Positions 41,919-50,973 of a stretch of DNA of 64,000 nucleotides are shown piece after piece. This DNA is from Mycolicibacterium sp. CH28 (GTDB lineage: Bacteria > Actinomycetota > Actinomycetes > Mycobacteriales > Mycobacteriaceae). The notes below the pieces were generated by a model. The model was not told the origin of the DNA and did not search any database. It was given only the letters and a program-made list of their open reading frames with translations. The position numbers and the translations under genes are program-made. The first letter of the stretch is position 1. The number at the start of each line of letters is the position of its first letter. The stretch covers positions 62,001 through 126,000 of the forward strand of contig NZ_SRLQ01000018.1 of assembly GCF_004745805.1 (NCBI RefSeq), read 5' to 3'.

Positions 41919-42704
41919 CTACCTCGACTCCGAGGCGTGGAAGTCCCTCGCGCCTCCCGAGCCGACGGACGCCAGGTCGACCGACCGCTGGAAATCACTG
42001 AGTTGTTCGCGCAGAGCGGCGATTTCACTGTGCAGCTCGGCGACGTGTGCCGCAGTGGCCGCCTGGGTGGTGGAGTCTTCCTCGGCGACGCGCTGGACGA
42101 TCCAGGATGCGATCGTGGCGGTGATGGTGCCGAGCAGGCTGATGCCGCCGATCATCAGCAGGGTCGCGACGAACCGGCCGGTCGCGGTGACCGGGTATTC
42201 GTCGCCGTAGCCGACGGTGGTGATGGTGGTGACCGACCACCACAGGGCGTTACCGAAGCTGGTGATGGTGGCGGCGGGGTTGCCCCGTTCTGCTTGCAGC
42301 ACAGCCAGCGAAGCGACGTAGACGAGCAGGACCGCTCCCGCCGCGGCGTAGACGACCACTCGTCCGCGGATGGCGTTGCCGAGTGCCTTCTGCAGAGCGG
42401 TGACCAGGACGACCAACCGCACCAACCGAAGTGGCCGCAGCATGGGCAGCAAGACGACGGCGAGATCCAGCAGATGTCGCCAGAACCAGCCGCGCCGATC
42501 GTCGGCCAACCACAGCCGGGTGAAGTAGTCGATAGCGAAGGCCGCCCAGCAGACCTTGGTGACGATATCCACCCACAGCTCGGCTTGCCCACGGGGTTGG
42601 GCGAGGACTTCGACCGTGTAGGCGCCGAGAAACACCAGAGCGATCGCCGCCAGGGGCCATTCGGCCCGATGTTCCCAGTGATGAAGCCGGGCACGTGCAC
42701 TCAT
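41919..42704 (-). CDS. Voltage-gated-type potassium channel
   Basis: 261-residue six-transmembrane ion channel. The selectivity filter is TVGYGD (163-168) in WWSVTTITTVGYGDEYPVT. An S4-like helix with regularly spaced arginines (MLRPLRLVRLVVLVTALQK, about 88-106) indicates a voltage sensor. The C-terminus is a short coiled coil (EEDSTTQAATAAHVAELHSE followed by IAALREQLSD). Similar KvAP/KvLm-like channels are widespread in actinobacteria. It is co-transcribed with the downstream DUF732 protein gene. The start MSARARLHHWEHR at 42704 is the only good one. Confidence 0.92.
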   Translation of the reverse strand: MSARARLHHWEHRAEWPLAAIALVFLGAYTVEVLAQPRGQAELWVDIVTKVCWAAFAIDYFTRLWLADDRRGWFWRHLLDLAVVLLPMLRPLRLVRLVVLVTALQKALGNAIRGRVVVYAAAGAVLLVYVASLAVLQAERGNPAATITSFGNALWWSVTTITTVGYGDEYPVTATGRFVATLLMIGGISLLGTITATIASWIVQRVAEEDSTTQAATAAHVAELHSEIAALREQLSDFQRSVDLASVGSGGARDFHASESR

Positions 42705-42852
42705 AGCGGACAGTGTGCGTCATGGACACCCGGGCTGGCATTGACGGTCACCGGTGCAGAACCGGTCAAGCAGCTGGGATGCGACGGTGTCCGCAGGTTA
42801 GGGTGCATTTATCGACCGCATCGAACCGGGCGATAGAAAAGTTGGCACAGTC

Positions 42853-43884
42853 ATGACAGCAGCAGCAGACACGTCTCCGCTCGAGGCACGGGTCGGCCAC
42901 TACTACCAGATGGACGGCACGTACCTGGTCGGCCGTGAGAAGCTGCGCGAATACGCCCGCGCGGTGCAGGACTACCACCCCGCGCACTGGGACGTCGCCG
43001 CCGCTGCCGAGCTGGGCTATGCGGACGTGATAGCGCCGCTGACCTTCACCTCGGCGCCGGGCATGCAATGCAATCGCCGCATGTTCGAGGAGATCGTCGT
43101 CGGTTACGACACCTACCTGCAGACCGAAGAGGTTTTCGAACAGCACCGCCCGATCGTGGCCGGTGACGAACTGGTCATCGACGTCGAGCTGACATCGGTC
43201 CGCCGGACCGCGGGACGAGACTTCATCACCGTCACGAACACCTTCACCGACACCGCCGGCGAGCGGGTGCACACCCTGCACACCACCGTCGTCGGTATTA
43301 CCGGTGAGGACATCGACGCCGGGGTCAAGGCCGCGGTGCAGAAGGCGATGATGCACGACATGAACATCCTCGACCTTCCTGGATCGCATGACGAGTACGC
43401 GAAGGAGCTGCGACCCGCGGGCGAGATCCGGATCTCGCAGGGTGGGCTGACCCGCCGGACCGCGACCCCGTCCTTCGACGACGTGCAGGTCGGCGACGAG
43501 CTACCGCTGCACCACACCCGGCTGTCGCGGGGCGATCTGGTCAACTACGCCGGTGTAGCCGGCGACGCCAACCCGATTCACTGGGATGAGGACATCGCCA
43601 AGCTGGCCGGGCTGCCCGATGTGATCGCCCACGGCATGCTCACCATGGGTCTGGGCGCCGGATTCGCGTCGTCATGGTCGGGCGACCCCGGTGCGGTGAC
43701 CCGCTATTCGGTGCGACTGTCCCAGCCGGCGATCGTGTCTGCCAAGGAGGGCGCCGACATCGAGTTCAGCGGCCGGGTCAAGTCCCTGGACGCGGCTAGC
43801 CGCAGTGGTGTCGTCATCGTCGGTGCGAAGTCGGACGGCCGCAAGATCTTCGGCCTGGCGACGATGAACATCCGTTTCCGCTGA
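42853..43884 (+). CDS. Double-hotdog MaoC-type (3R)-hydroxyacyl dehydratase
   Basis: 343-residue protein with two hotdog domains. The N-terminal half (VGHYYQMDGTYLVGREKLRE ... PLTFTSAPGMQ) is the HadA/MaoC_dehydrat_N type; the C-terminal half has the hydratase-2 signature YAGVAGDANPIHWDEDIAKL followed by AHGMLTMG with catalytic Asp and His. The ratio and fusion resemble actinobacterial fatty-acid and mycolic-acid hydratases made as a single chain instead of HadA-HadB subunits. Role in fatty acid or mycolic acid elongation, or in beta-oxidation, is plausible; sequence alone does not separate these. ATG at 42853. Confidence 0.87.
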   Translation: MTAAADTSPLEARVGHYYQMDGTYLVGREKLREYARAVQDYHPAHWDVAAAAELGYADVIAPLTFTSAPGMQCNRRMFEEIVVGYDTYLQTEEVFEQHRPIVAGDELVIDVELTSVRRTAGRDFITVTNTFTDTAGERVHTLHTTVVGITGEDIDAGVKAAVQKAMMHDMNILDLPGSHDEYAKELRPAGEIRISQGGLTRRTATPSFDDVQVGDELPLHHTRLSRGDLVNYAGVAGDANPIHWDEDIAKLAGLPDVIAHGMLTMGLGAGFASSWSGDPGAVTRYSVRLSQPAIVSAKEGADIEFSGRVKSLDAASRSGVVIVGAKSDGRKIFGLATMNIRFR

Positions 43885-44213
43885 GCCGCGTTCTTCGCAT
43901 TGATCGCCGACCCCACCAGCGTCACCGGCATCGCCGGGACACTCGAACTCAGGTGCAACGAGTTCGCGCGCAACGCCCGCCGGCGCCGCATTTTGGCACG
44001 GCCACGCCCGCAGCCAGAGGTGAACGGGCATACGGGATCGATCGTCATCTCGCCGACGCCGGGCTGAGATCCGAGATCACTCGCCTGGTGTGTGCCGATG
44101 CGCTGCTGATGGAATTCCCGCGACGTGGGCTACCGGGCGCACCAATGACAGTCACAGCTCGCACATAAAGTTGACACAGCAGCCCGCTACGAAACCCCCA
44201 CAGAATTGATCAG
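43885..44213. other. Non-coding stretch upstream of the two-component operon
   Basis: 329 bp without a convincing gene. A 71-codon frame (43953-44168) has arginine-rich shadow-like composition and no ribosome site. Near the right end TTGACA (44171-44176) matches a -35 box for the response regulator, but no matching -10 was seen. No repeat or terminator hairpin was recognised. Confidence 0.5.
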
Positions 44214-44972
44214 GTGTCGAACACTGGGGAAATAGCGTCTAGACCGTCGACCCTGGCAGCGTCTGGGCGCATCACCCACCCCGATGGCTCACCGATCGAG
44301 GTGCTGGTCGTGGACGACGAACCGGCCCTGAGCGATCTCCTGTCGATGGTCTTGCGCTACGAGGGCTGGAACGTCAGCACCGTGTCTGACGGCAGTGCCG
44401 CCATCCGCCACGCCGCCGTCGGCCGTCCCGACGTCGTCGTTCTGGACATCATGCTGCCCGACATGAGCGGGTTGGACGTTCTCCAGGAGCTCCACCGTAT
44501 TCGGCCAGAACTACCCGTACTGTTGCTCACCGCCAAGGACACTGTGGAGGACCGCATCGCGGGTTTGGCGGCCGGCGGCGACGACTATGTCACCAAACCC
44601 TTCAGCGTCGAGGAGACACTCCTGCGACTGCGCGCCCTGGTGAAGCGTTCCGGGCACGGTGTCGTCGGCGGCAACAGCCAGCTGGTAGTCGGGGACCTGG
44701 TGCTCGACGAGGACAGCCGCGAGGTCACGCGCGCCGGCGAGGAGATCAGCCTCACCGCGACCGAGTTCGCCGTCCTGAGGGTGCTCATGCTCAACCCCCG
44801 CCGCGTGCTCACCAAGGCCCAACTCCTACGTCACGTCTGGGAATACGACTTCGGCGGTCGCTCCAACGTGGTCGAGCTCTACATCTCGTACCTGCGCAAG
44901 AAGGTCGATGCGGACAGACCCCCGATGATCCACACCGTCCGGGGTGTCGGATATGTCCTCAAACCCCAGTAA
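44214..44972 (+). CDS. OmpR/PhoP-family response regulator
   Basis: 252-residue response regulator. The receiver has all phosphorylation residues: Asp34-Asp35, phosphoacceptor Asp78 in VVVLDIMLPDMSG, Thr106 in LLLTAKD and Lys128 in DDYVTKPFS. The winged-helix domain ends SNVVELYISYLRKKVDADRP and HTVRGVGYVL, the OmpR class. The GTG at 44214 starts MSNTGEIASRPS. It overlaps the kinase gene by about 20 nt. Similarity to TrcR/PhoP-type regulators is evident but orthology is not claimed. Confidence 0.92.
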   Translation: MSNTGEIASRPSTLAASGRITHPDGSPIEVLVVDDEPALSDLLSMVLRYEGWNVSTVSDGSAAIRHAAVGRPDVVVLDIMLPDMSGLDVLQELHRIRPELPVLLLTAKDTVEDRIAGLAAGGDDYVTKPFSVEETLLRLRALVKRSGHGVVGGNSQLVVGDLVLDEDSREVTRAGEEISLTATEFAVLRVLMLNPRRVLTKAQLLRHVWEYDFGGRSNVVELYISYLRKKVDADRPPMIHTVRGVGYVLKPQ

Positions 44973-46587
44973 CGCAACCGGCCGGGAACGTGTGATCCGG
45001 CTATGGAAGCCCCGCACCTGGCCGCTGCGAATCCGACTGGTCAGTGTGGTGGCGATGTTGGGGATTGCGCTGTGTGCCTCGGTCAGCGCGGGCACGGTCA
45101 TGGCGTTGCGCACCTACCTGATCAACCAGCTCGACGTCCAGGTGCTCGAAGCTCAATCACGGTCGGCCATGTTCTACGCCATGGGCAGACCCCCCTTCAT
45201 CCGCTTCTCTGGGCCAGGCCCCATGTTTCTCGACGGACCGGGCCAGTCCTCGGGAACCGTCGGAGCGGTCAGAACCGGCGACACGGTCAACGAGGGCGCC
45301 GTGATCACTCCCAGCGGCAACCGGCAGGCGCTCTCGGCTACCGCTGAGGCGCGGCTGGCTCGAGTCCCGACCGGCCAGACGGTAAGCGTCGACCTCGACG
45401 GGGTGGGGACATACCGCGTCAACGCCGAGGCCGTTGCCGGCAGCGACGTCGTTCTGTTGTCGGGTTTGCCGACGTCGGAAACGGAGGCGACGTTGCGTTC
45501 GGCGGCCTGGATCATCGGCGGATTCTCCCTGGTAGCCCTGCTGGGCACCGTCGTGGCGGGCATCTTGATCATCGGCCGTGAGCTGGTGCCCTTGTCGCGC
45601 ATGTCGCAGGCGGCCGAGCGGGTCGCACGCTTACCCCTGGACCGCGGCGAGGTCCGTTTGCCCACTCCCCTGGAACCCGTGGACCCCGCGGTCGCGCACA
45701 CCGAAGTGGGCCGGCTCGGTACCGCGTTCAACATGATGGTCGACCGGGTGGCCGAGGGCCTGACCACCCGCCATGCGACGGAGATGCGGGTGCGCCAGTT
45801 CGTCGCCGACGCCAGCCATGAGCTCCGCACTCCGCTGGCCTCCATCCAGGGCTACACCGAGTTCGCCCAACGACTCCTCAAAGATGTCGATGAGGACGTC
45901 GATGTACACCGCCGCCATGACCTCAGCAGTGCACTGGCCAGAGTCCACGCCGAATCCCTGCGTATGAGCCAACTCGTCGAGGACATGTTGCTGCTCGCCC
46001 GTCTCGACGCCGGCCGACCCATCGAGAGCGAGGACGTCGACCTGACCGAACTCGTCATCGACACCGTGCGCGACGCGTACATCGCAGGCCCCGATCATCG
46101 CTGGGCCGTTGACCTTCCCGGTGAGGCCGTGACAATCACCGGGGATCGGTCGCGACTGCACCAGGCGCTGGCCAATCTGTTGTCCAATGCTCGGATCCAC
46201 ACTCCAGTCGGAACCCAAGTCGTCGCGTCCCTCACGCGCAACGACGACGACTCGGTCGCCATGAGCGTCACCGACCACGGTCCCGGAATTCCACAGAATC
46301 TCCTGCCCAACGTCTTCGAGCGGTTCGCCCGAGGCGACGACTCCAGGTCGCGAGCATCCGGCAGCACTGGACTCGGACTGGCCATCACCTGGGCAGTGAT
46401 CAAGGCGCACAACGGAACAATCGATATGACCAGCGACCACCGTGGTACCTCGTTCACAATGACCTTCCCAAGCCCGGCGCCGCCCGGGGCGACCGAGTCG
46501 ATTGCCGCCACGATGCCGGTGCGGGTCACCCGGCACTCACATGAGGCAGATACGACTTTGACAGCAACGGCCTACGAGGACCGGTGA
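44953..46587 (+). CDS. Sensor histidine kinase
   Basis: 544-residue membrane kinase partner of the preceding regulator. Two transmembrane helices (IRLVSVVAMLGIALCASVSA and AAWIIGGFSLVALLGTVVAG) flank an extracytoplasmic sensor of about 130 residues containing a Pro/Gly stretch (RPPFIRFSGPGPMFLDGPGQ). HAMP follows, then the H-box DASHELRTPLASIQGYTEF, N-box LANLLSNARIHTP, G1 DHGPGIP, F-box FERFARGDDS and G2 GSTGLGLAI. ATG at 44953 is chosen; a GTG at 44944 is in frame. The signal is unknown. Confidence 0.92.
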   Translation: MSSNPSNATGRERVIRLWKPRTWPLRIRLVSVVAMLGIALCASVSAGTVMALRTYLINQLDVQVLEAQSRSAMFYAMGRPPFIRFSGPGPMFLDGPGQSSGTVGAVRTGDTVNEGAVITPSGNRQALSATAEARLARVPTGQTVSVDLDGVGTYRVNAEAVAGSDVVLLSGLPTSETEATLRSAAWIIGGFSLVALLGTVVAGILIIGRELVPLSRMSQAAERVARLPLDRGEVRLPTPLEPVDPAVAHTEVGRLGTAFNMMVDRVAEGLTTRHATEMRVRQFVADASHELRTPLASIQGYTEFAQRLLKDVDEDVDVHRRHDLSSALARVHAESLRMSQLVEDMLLLARLDAGRPIESEDVDLTELVIDTVRDAYIAGPDHRWAVDLPGEAVTITGDRSRLHQALANLLSNARIHTPVGTQVVASLTRNDDDSVAMSVTDHGPGIPQNLLPNVFERFARGDDSRSRASGSTGLGLAITWAVIKAHNGTIDMTSDHRGTSFTMTFPSPAPPGATESIAATMPVRVTRHSHEADTTLTATAYEDR

Positions 46588-46597
46588 TTCTGTACGT

Positions 46598-47422
46598 GTG
46601 AGCACCGCCAGCGGCGCCGCGTCGCGCCAATCAACCATCACGCCGGAGGTGCGCCAACCGCGGACTCACCTCGGCGGCAGACAGCCCCGGGTGTTGATCA
46701 TCGACGCCGAACGCGTTGTCGCGGAGATGCTGTCAATCGCACTCAACGGCGACGGCATTCACGCAATGACCGCATCCGATGGCGCCAGCGCCGTGTCGGT
46801 GGCGCGTTGCTTCGACCCCGATCTGGTGATCCTCGACTACCGGCTGCCCGACACTGACGGACCCGCGCTGCTGCAGCGCCTCCTCGAACGGCGGCCGTCC
46901 TTGCCTACCATCTCGTTGCACGTGAAGCCCACGGGCCGTTACCGACCCACGCGAGACCTCAGGGGCGACGCCTGGCTGTTCAAACCATTCAGCATCGAGG
47001 ACGCGATGTTCCGGGTCCGGAGCGCTCTGCGTAACAACGGTATCGACCACGAATCGCTGCGCCCGATAGCGAGCGTCGGTGATCTGGTCCTAGACGAGGA
47101 ACGCAACCTCGTGTGGCGTGGCAGCGACAACATTGTCCTGACGCCGACTGAGTTCGCGCTCATGCGCTACTTCGTCCGCAACTCCGGCCGCACCCTGACC
47201 ACCCGGGAAATCCTTGGGCGAGTGTGGCATTACGACTACACCGGCCAGTCCTCTCAGGTCCGTCTGTATGTGTCCTATCTGCGCCGCCGGATCGACGACG
47301 GCAGGGACCCGATGATTCACACCCTGCGGGGAGTCGGATATGTCTTCAAACCGGCGTCTCCCCTGCAGGGTGCTCCGCCCTCGACGGGGTTGCGGTCTGC
47401 GGCTGCGTCCCTTCGCATGTGA
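46598..47422 (+). CDS. Orphan OmpR-family regulator with degenerate receiver
   Basis: 274-residue regulator 10 bp after the kinase. The receiver is altered: the acidic pair is Asp36-Ala37-Glu38 (IIDAERV) instead of Asp-Asp, the switch Thr/Ser-Ala is replaced (TISLHVKPTG where LLLTAKD would be), while Asp80 (VILDYRLPDTDG) and Lys129 (WLFKPFS) remain. The DNA-binding domain is normal (SSQVRLYVSYLRRRIDDGRD, HTLRGVGYVFKP) and is close by eye to the PhoP wing. It is therefore likely to act without standard phosphorylation, or to modulate the first regulator at shared sites. GTG start at 46598. Confidence 0.88.
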   Translation: MSTASGAASRQSTITPEVRQPRTHLGGRQPRVLIIDAERVVAEMLSIALNGDGIHAMTASDGASAVSVARCFDPDLVILDYRLPDTDGPALLQRLLERRPSLPTISLHVKPTGRYRPTRDLRGDAWLFKPFSIEDAMFRVRSALRNNGIDHESLRPIASVGDLVLDEERNLVWRGSDNIVLTPTEFALMRYFVRNSGRTLTTREILGRVWHYDYTGQSSQVRLYVSYLRRRIDDGRDPMIHTLRGVGYVFKPASPLQGAPPSTGLRSAAASLRM

Positions 47423-47467
47423 GACGTCGCCCCTCCACCGCCGGACCCACGCCTACGCAGCTGGAAC

Positions 47468-49450
47468 TCAGTGTGCCGGCGACGTCAGGTCGTAGAGCGT
47501 GACGCCGCCGACCGTCGTCGCGGTGTAGTGCTGCTTGACCCAGTCCCGGATCCTTTCGGACTCCGACTTCGTTGCGGACTCACCACCGGGAGACGGCATA
47601 TGCGGGCTCGACGAGTCGTAGTAGTAGTGCACACGCCCGTCGCTGACGTAGCCCTGGAACTGCTCCAGGGTCGGTGCCGGATCGCCACCACCGAATCCAC
47701 CGATCGGCATCACCGGATGACCGGCCTCGAGTTGGTAATCGGAGGCGCCCAGTGAACCGGTAGTCGCACCAACCCAGGTGTAATCATCGGCATTCGCGGA
47801 CAGAAGCGCCACCACTTGCTTGGACACGGTACCGCCGACGGGACCCCGCTGGGCATGGCCGGAGGCGTCGCCGGGTGCCCCCGGATCTCCGGCCCCGGTC
47901 GGCGGCATGCCGGGCATGCCGCTGTTCTTCGACTGCGGCCCGGCGGTGATCACGGGGCCGCTGTGCGCGGTGCTCACGGTCTGGATGCAGTACGCCACCG
48001 GTCCGGCCATGGCAGCGACTACAGCGAGTCCCGCTGCCCACACCTTCAGGTCGCGAGCGGCGACGGCCAGGCCGGGCCGGATCGACGACGCGAGCAACAG
48101 GACGACCGCAGCGGCTCCCGCCACCACAACAACCCAGCGCAACCACGGCAGGAAGTTGGGTGCCTTGCCCAGCAGGACCCATGCCCAGGCCGCAGTCAGC
48201 GCGACTGCCAAGGCCAGCACCGCAGTTACCCAACACTTTTCGCGGCTTCGCCATAGGTGTGTGACGCCGGTGCCGACCACCGCAGCCACTGCTGGCGCCA
48301 GCGCCACGGTGTAGTAGTCATGGAAGATGCCCGACATGTAACTGAACGTGAGGGCAGTGACCACCAGCCACCCGCCCCAGGCGATATAGGACGCCCGTTT
48401 GGGGTCGGTTCTGGCCGCACGCCCACACAGCACCAGGCCGGCGACGAGCAGGATCAACGCGGCGGGCAGCAACCAGGAGATCTGCGTGCCAGATTCGGTG
48501 GTGAACAACCGGGTGATGCCGGCCTGCCCGAGCATCGGCCCGCCGGGCCCATCGTGTCCCCCACCGGGTCCGCCGCCGGACGGAAGTCCACCGCCACCGC
48601 CGGCACCGCCGCCGAGGATGCGGCCGAGGCCGTTGTAGCCCAGCGTGAGTTGCAGGAAGCTGTTGTTCGTGGAGCCACCGATATACGGGCGATCGGACTT
48701 CGGCCACAGTTCGACCAGCGCGACCCACCATCCGGCGGCCACCATAGCCGCGGCGAGTCCGGCGAGCAGTTGGAGCAATCGCGCCCGCAAGCGCGGCGGC
48801 GCGGCAACGAGGTAGGCCAGGGCCAGGCCAGGGGTGATCAACATGACCTGCAGCTGTTTGGTCAGGAACCCGAAGCCGATCAGCGTGCCGCACAACAGGA
48901 TCCAGCGGGTGCGCCCATCTTCCAGGCCGCGCAGCAGAGCCCACACCGCGGCCACCATCAGGAACACCAGCAGGGCGTCGGGATTGTCGTAGCGGAACAT
49001 AAGGGTGGCCACCGGCGTCAGCGCCAAGAGCGCACCGGAGATCAGGCCCGCACCGGGTCCGAAAGTCCTTCGCACCGCGGCGTATAGCAATGCCACGGAG
49101 GCCACACCGAGCAGCACCTGCGGGATTTGCAGGGCCCACGAGTTCATTCCGAACAGGCGGGCACTGATCTCCATCACCCACAGGGACGCGGGCGGCTTGT
49201 CGACGGTGATCGCGTTACCCGCGTCCGACGAGCCGAACAGGACTGCCTTCCAGCTCTGCGTACCCGCCTGCACGGCGGCCGCGTAGAAGGAGTTGCCCCA
49301 GCCGTTGCGGCTCAGCCCGATCGTCCAGCAGACGGCCGTCGCCAGCAGCAGTGCGATGATCCCCGGCCGGGCCCACCGCGGGTCCGGTGTGACGTCGTCG
49401 GGGCGGGCAGCGTCGGCTCTGCGCTCGGTCCTGTCTGCTGCGGCGGTCAT
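47468..49450 (-). CDS. GT39-type membrane glycosyltransferase
   Basis: 660-residue polytopic membrane glycosyltransferase of the PMT/ArnT-like (GT39) group. The catalytic loop with the conserved acidic residue is NAITVDKPPASLWVMEISAR; DNPDALLVFLMVAAVWALLR follows. About 11-12 transmembrane helices are visible. A Gly/Pro loop (GGGAGGGGGLPSGGGPGGG) and an extracytoplasmic C-terminal domain (QVVALLSANADDYTWVGATT ... LYDLTSPAH) complete it. It probably transfers a sugar from a polyprenyl-phosphate donor to an extracytoplasmic acceptor. The upstream GT2-GtrA gene, 34 bp away on the same strand, would supply the donor. Confidence 0.9.
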   Translation of the reverse strand: MTAAADRTERRADAARPDDVTPDPRWARPGIIALLLATAVCWTIGLSRNGWGNSFYAAAVQAGTQSWKAVLFGSSDAGNAITVDKPPASLWVMEISARLFGMNSWALQIPQVLLGVASVALLYAAVRRTFGPGAGLISGALLALTPVATLMFRYDNPDALLVFLMVAAVWALLRGLEDGRTRWILLCGTLIGFGFLTKQLQVMLITPGLALAYLVAAPPRLRARLLQLLAGLAAAMVAAGWWVALVELWPKSDRPYIGGSTNNSFLQLTLGYNGLGRILGGGAGGGGGLPSGGGPGGGHDGPGGPMLGQAGITRLFTTESGTQISWLLPAALILLVAGLVLCGRAARTDPKRASYIAWGGWLVVTALTFSYMSGIFHDYYTVALAPAVAAVVGTGVTHLWRSREKCWVTAVLALAVALTAAWAWVLLGKAPNFLPWLRWVVVVAGAAAVVLLLASSIRPGLAVAARDLKVWAAGLAVVAAMAGPVAYCIQTVSTAHSGPVITAGPQSKNSGMPGMPPTGAGDPGAPGDASGHAQRGPVGGTVSKQVVALLSANADDYTWVGATTGSLGASDYQLEAGHPVMPIGGFGGGDPAPTLEQFQGYVSDGRVHYYYDSSSPHMPSPGGESATKSESERIRDWVKQHYTATTVGGVTLYDLTSPAH

Positions 49451-49484
49451 CGGTCTCTTTCCGGGTGAGGTTGGGGGAAACGGG

Positions 49485-50744
49485 TCAGCGGTTGGGGTGA
49501 AATACCCAGGAGCGCAGCGCAATAAAGCGCAGCACGGTGGCAACCAGGTTAGCCGTGACGAGGACGCCCAGTTCCAGCCAATGCGGGGTCGGGTGGACCA
49601 GCGCGTGCACGCTGGCCAGCGACCCGCTGGTGATGAGCAACGCCATCGCGAAGACCAGCAGGCCCTCGCCGTGATGACGGGCCCGGCCGGCCTGCCCGCG
49701 GACACCGAAGGTGAACCGTCGGTTGGCGGCGGTGTTGCCGATCGCGGTTATGAGCAGCGCAAGGAAGTTGGCCGCCTGCGAACCCACCACGAGGTGAAGT
49801 GCGCTGAAGAGGGTCAGGTACGCCAGGGTGCTGACGACGCCGATCGTGCCGAAGACCGCCAGCTGGTGCAGCGCGCTCCGCGGCGGCGCAATCGACGCTC
49901 GGCCGGTCCGCAGGTCGGCGGCCACCTCGTCGACGGGGATGCGGCCCAGGGCGAATCCCTTGCGCATCCGCGCAATGCCCTTCAGATCGGCGGTGGCTGT
50001 CGCCACGATGTCGACCCGGCTGTCGGGGTCGTCGACCCAGTCGACCGGCACCTCGTGGATACGCAGGCCGGATCGCTCGGCCAGCACCAGCAGTTCAGTG
50101 TCGAAGAACCATCCCGTGTCAGCGACCAGGGGCAGCAGCCGCCGCGCCACGTCGGCACGAATTGCCTTGAAGCCGCACTGGGCATCAGAGAACTTCGCCG
50201 ACATCGTCGTCTTGAGGATGAGGTTGTAGCACCGCGAAATGACCTCGCGCTTCGGCCCCCGCACCACCCGGGAGGTGCGGGCCAGCCTTGTCCCGATCGC
50301 CAAGTCGGAGTGACCGGAGATCAGCGGAGCCACCAGAGGCGCCAGTGCAGCCAGGTCCGTGGACAGGTCGACGTCCATGTACGCCAGCACCGGAGCATCC
50401 GAATTCGACCAGACAGCGTTCAACGCTCGGCCGCGGCCCTTCTGCTCCAGCCGGACCACCCGGACCCCGTCGAGGTCCTCGGCAAGTTGCGCGGCGATGC
50501 GCGGTGTGTCGTCGATGCTGGCGTTGTCGGCGATCGTGATGCGAACCGGGTAGGGCAACGTCTCGGCGAGGTAGCGGTGAAGCCGATGCACCGAACCCGA
50601 CAGGGCCGCCTCCTCGTTGTAGACGGGCACCACAACATCGAGTACCGGGACGCCGCGGCGAGCGGCATCGGCCAGCACGCTCGAACGGCCGGCGGTGGAC
50701 AGGCCACTCTCGGCGACCGCGGAGTCGATCAGCATCTTGGTCAT
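49485..50744 (-). CDS. GT2 polyprenyl-phosphate glycosyltransferase fused to GtrA
   Basis: 419-residue protein. The N-terminal GT2 domain has DVVVPVYNEEAALSGSVHRL, ADNASIDDTPRIA and AYMDVDLSTDLAALAPLVAP (DxD-type), with AQCGFKAIRADVARRLLPLV as in dolichol-phosphate mannosyltransferases. The C-terminal 120 residues form a four-helix GtrA-like membrane domain (HQLAVFGTIGVVSTLAYLTL ... LRSWVFHP). It makes or flips a polyprenyl-phosphate sugar. ATG at 50744 is used; an in-frame extension up to 50978 crosses the heptamer array and is not family-like. It forms an operon with the GT39 gene. Confidence 0.9.
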   Translation of the reverse strand: MTKMLIDSAVAESGLSTAGRSSVLADAARRGVPVLDVVVPVYNEEAALSGSVHRLHRYLAETLPYPVRITIADNASIDDTPRIAAQLAEDLDGVRVVRLEQKGRGRALNAVWSNSDAPVLAYMDVDLSTDLAALAPLVAPLISGHSDLAIGTRLARTSRVVRGPKREVISRCYNLILKTTMSAKFSDAQCGFKAIRADVARRLLPLVADTGWFFDTELLVLAERSGLRIHEVPVDWVDDPDSRVDIVATATADLKGIARMRKGFALGRIPVDEVAADLRTGRASIAPPRSALHQLAVFGTIGVVSTLAYLTLFSALHLVVGSQAANFLALLITAIGNTAANRRFTFGVRGQAGRARHHGEGLLVFAMALLITSGSLASVHALVHPTPHWLELGVLVTANLVATVLRFIALRSWVFHPNR

Positions 50745-50938
50745 GTGAATGATCCTGGTGCCCGGACATGAGCGGGACGTGGGCCAATTATTTGTACAAG
50801 CTATGTTCTTTGCACGATTCACGGCCACGCTGCTTGGGGCACGACCGCACATAACTGATCCCCCAGCTTGGTCACAGTCCGCATACACGCTCGCCGGGAA
50901 TGCGTAGAACTGTTCGGTCTTCTCGGATCGAGGGGATC

Positions 50939-50973
50939 GTGAAGCGTGAAGCGTGAAGCGTGAAGCGTGAAGC
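50939..50973 (+). repeat. Five-copy heptanucleotide array (GTGAAGC)
   Basis: Five perfect GTGAAGC units at 50939, 50946, 50953, 50960 and 50967. Each unit contains a GTG; only the last is in frame with the small secreted reading frame that follows, since 7 bp shifts the frame per copy. GAGGGG (50930-50935) lies just before the first unit, so copy number sets the distance from the ribosome site to the usable start. Confidence 0.92.

Noticed and set aside
43953..44168. 71-codon frame in the non-coding stretch
   Set aside because: No ribosome site, arginine-rich and no recognisable motif.
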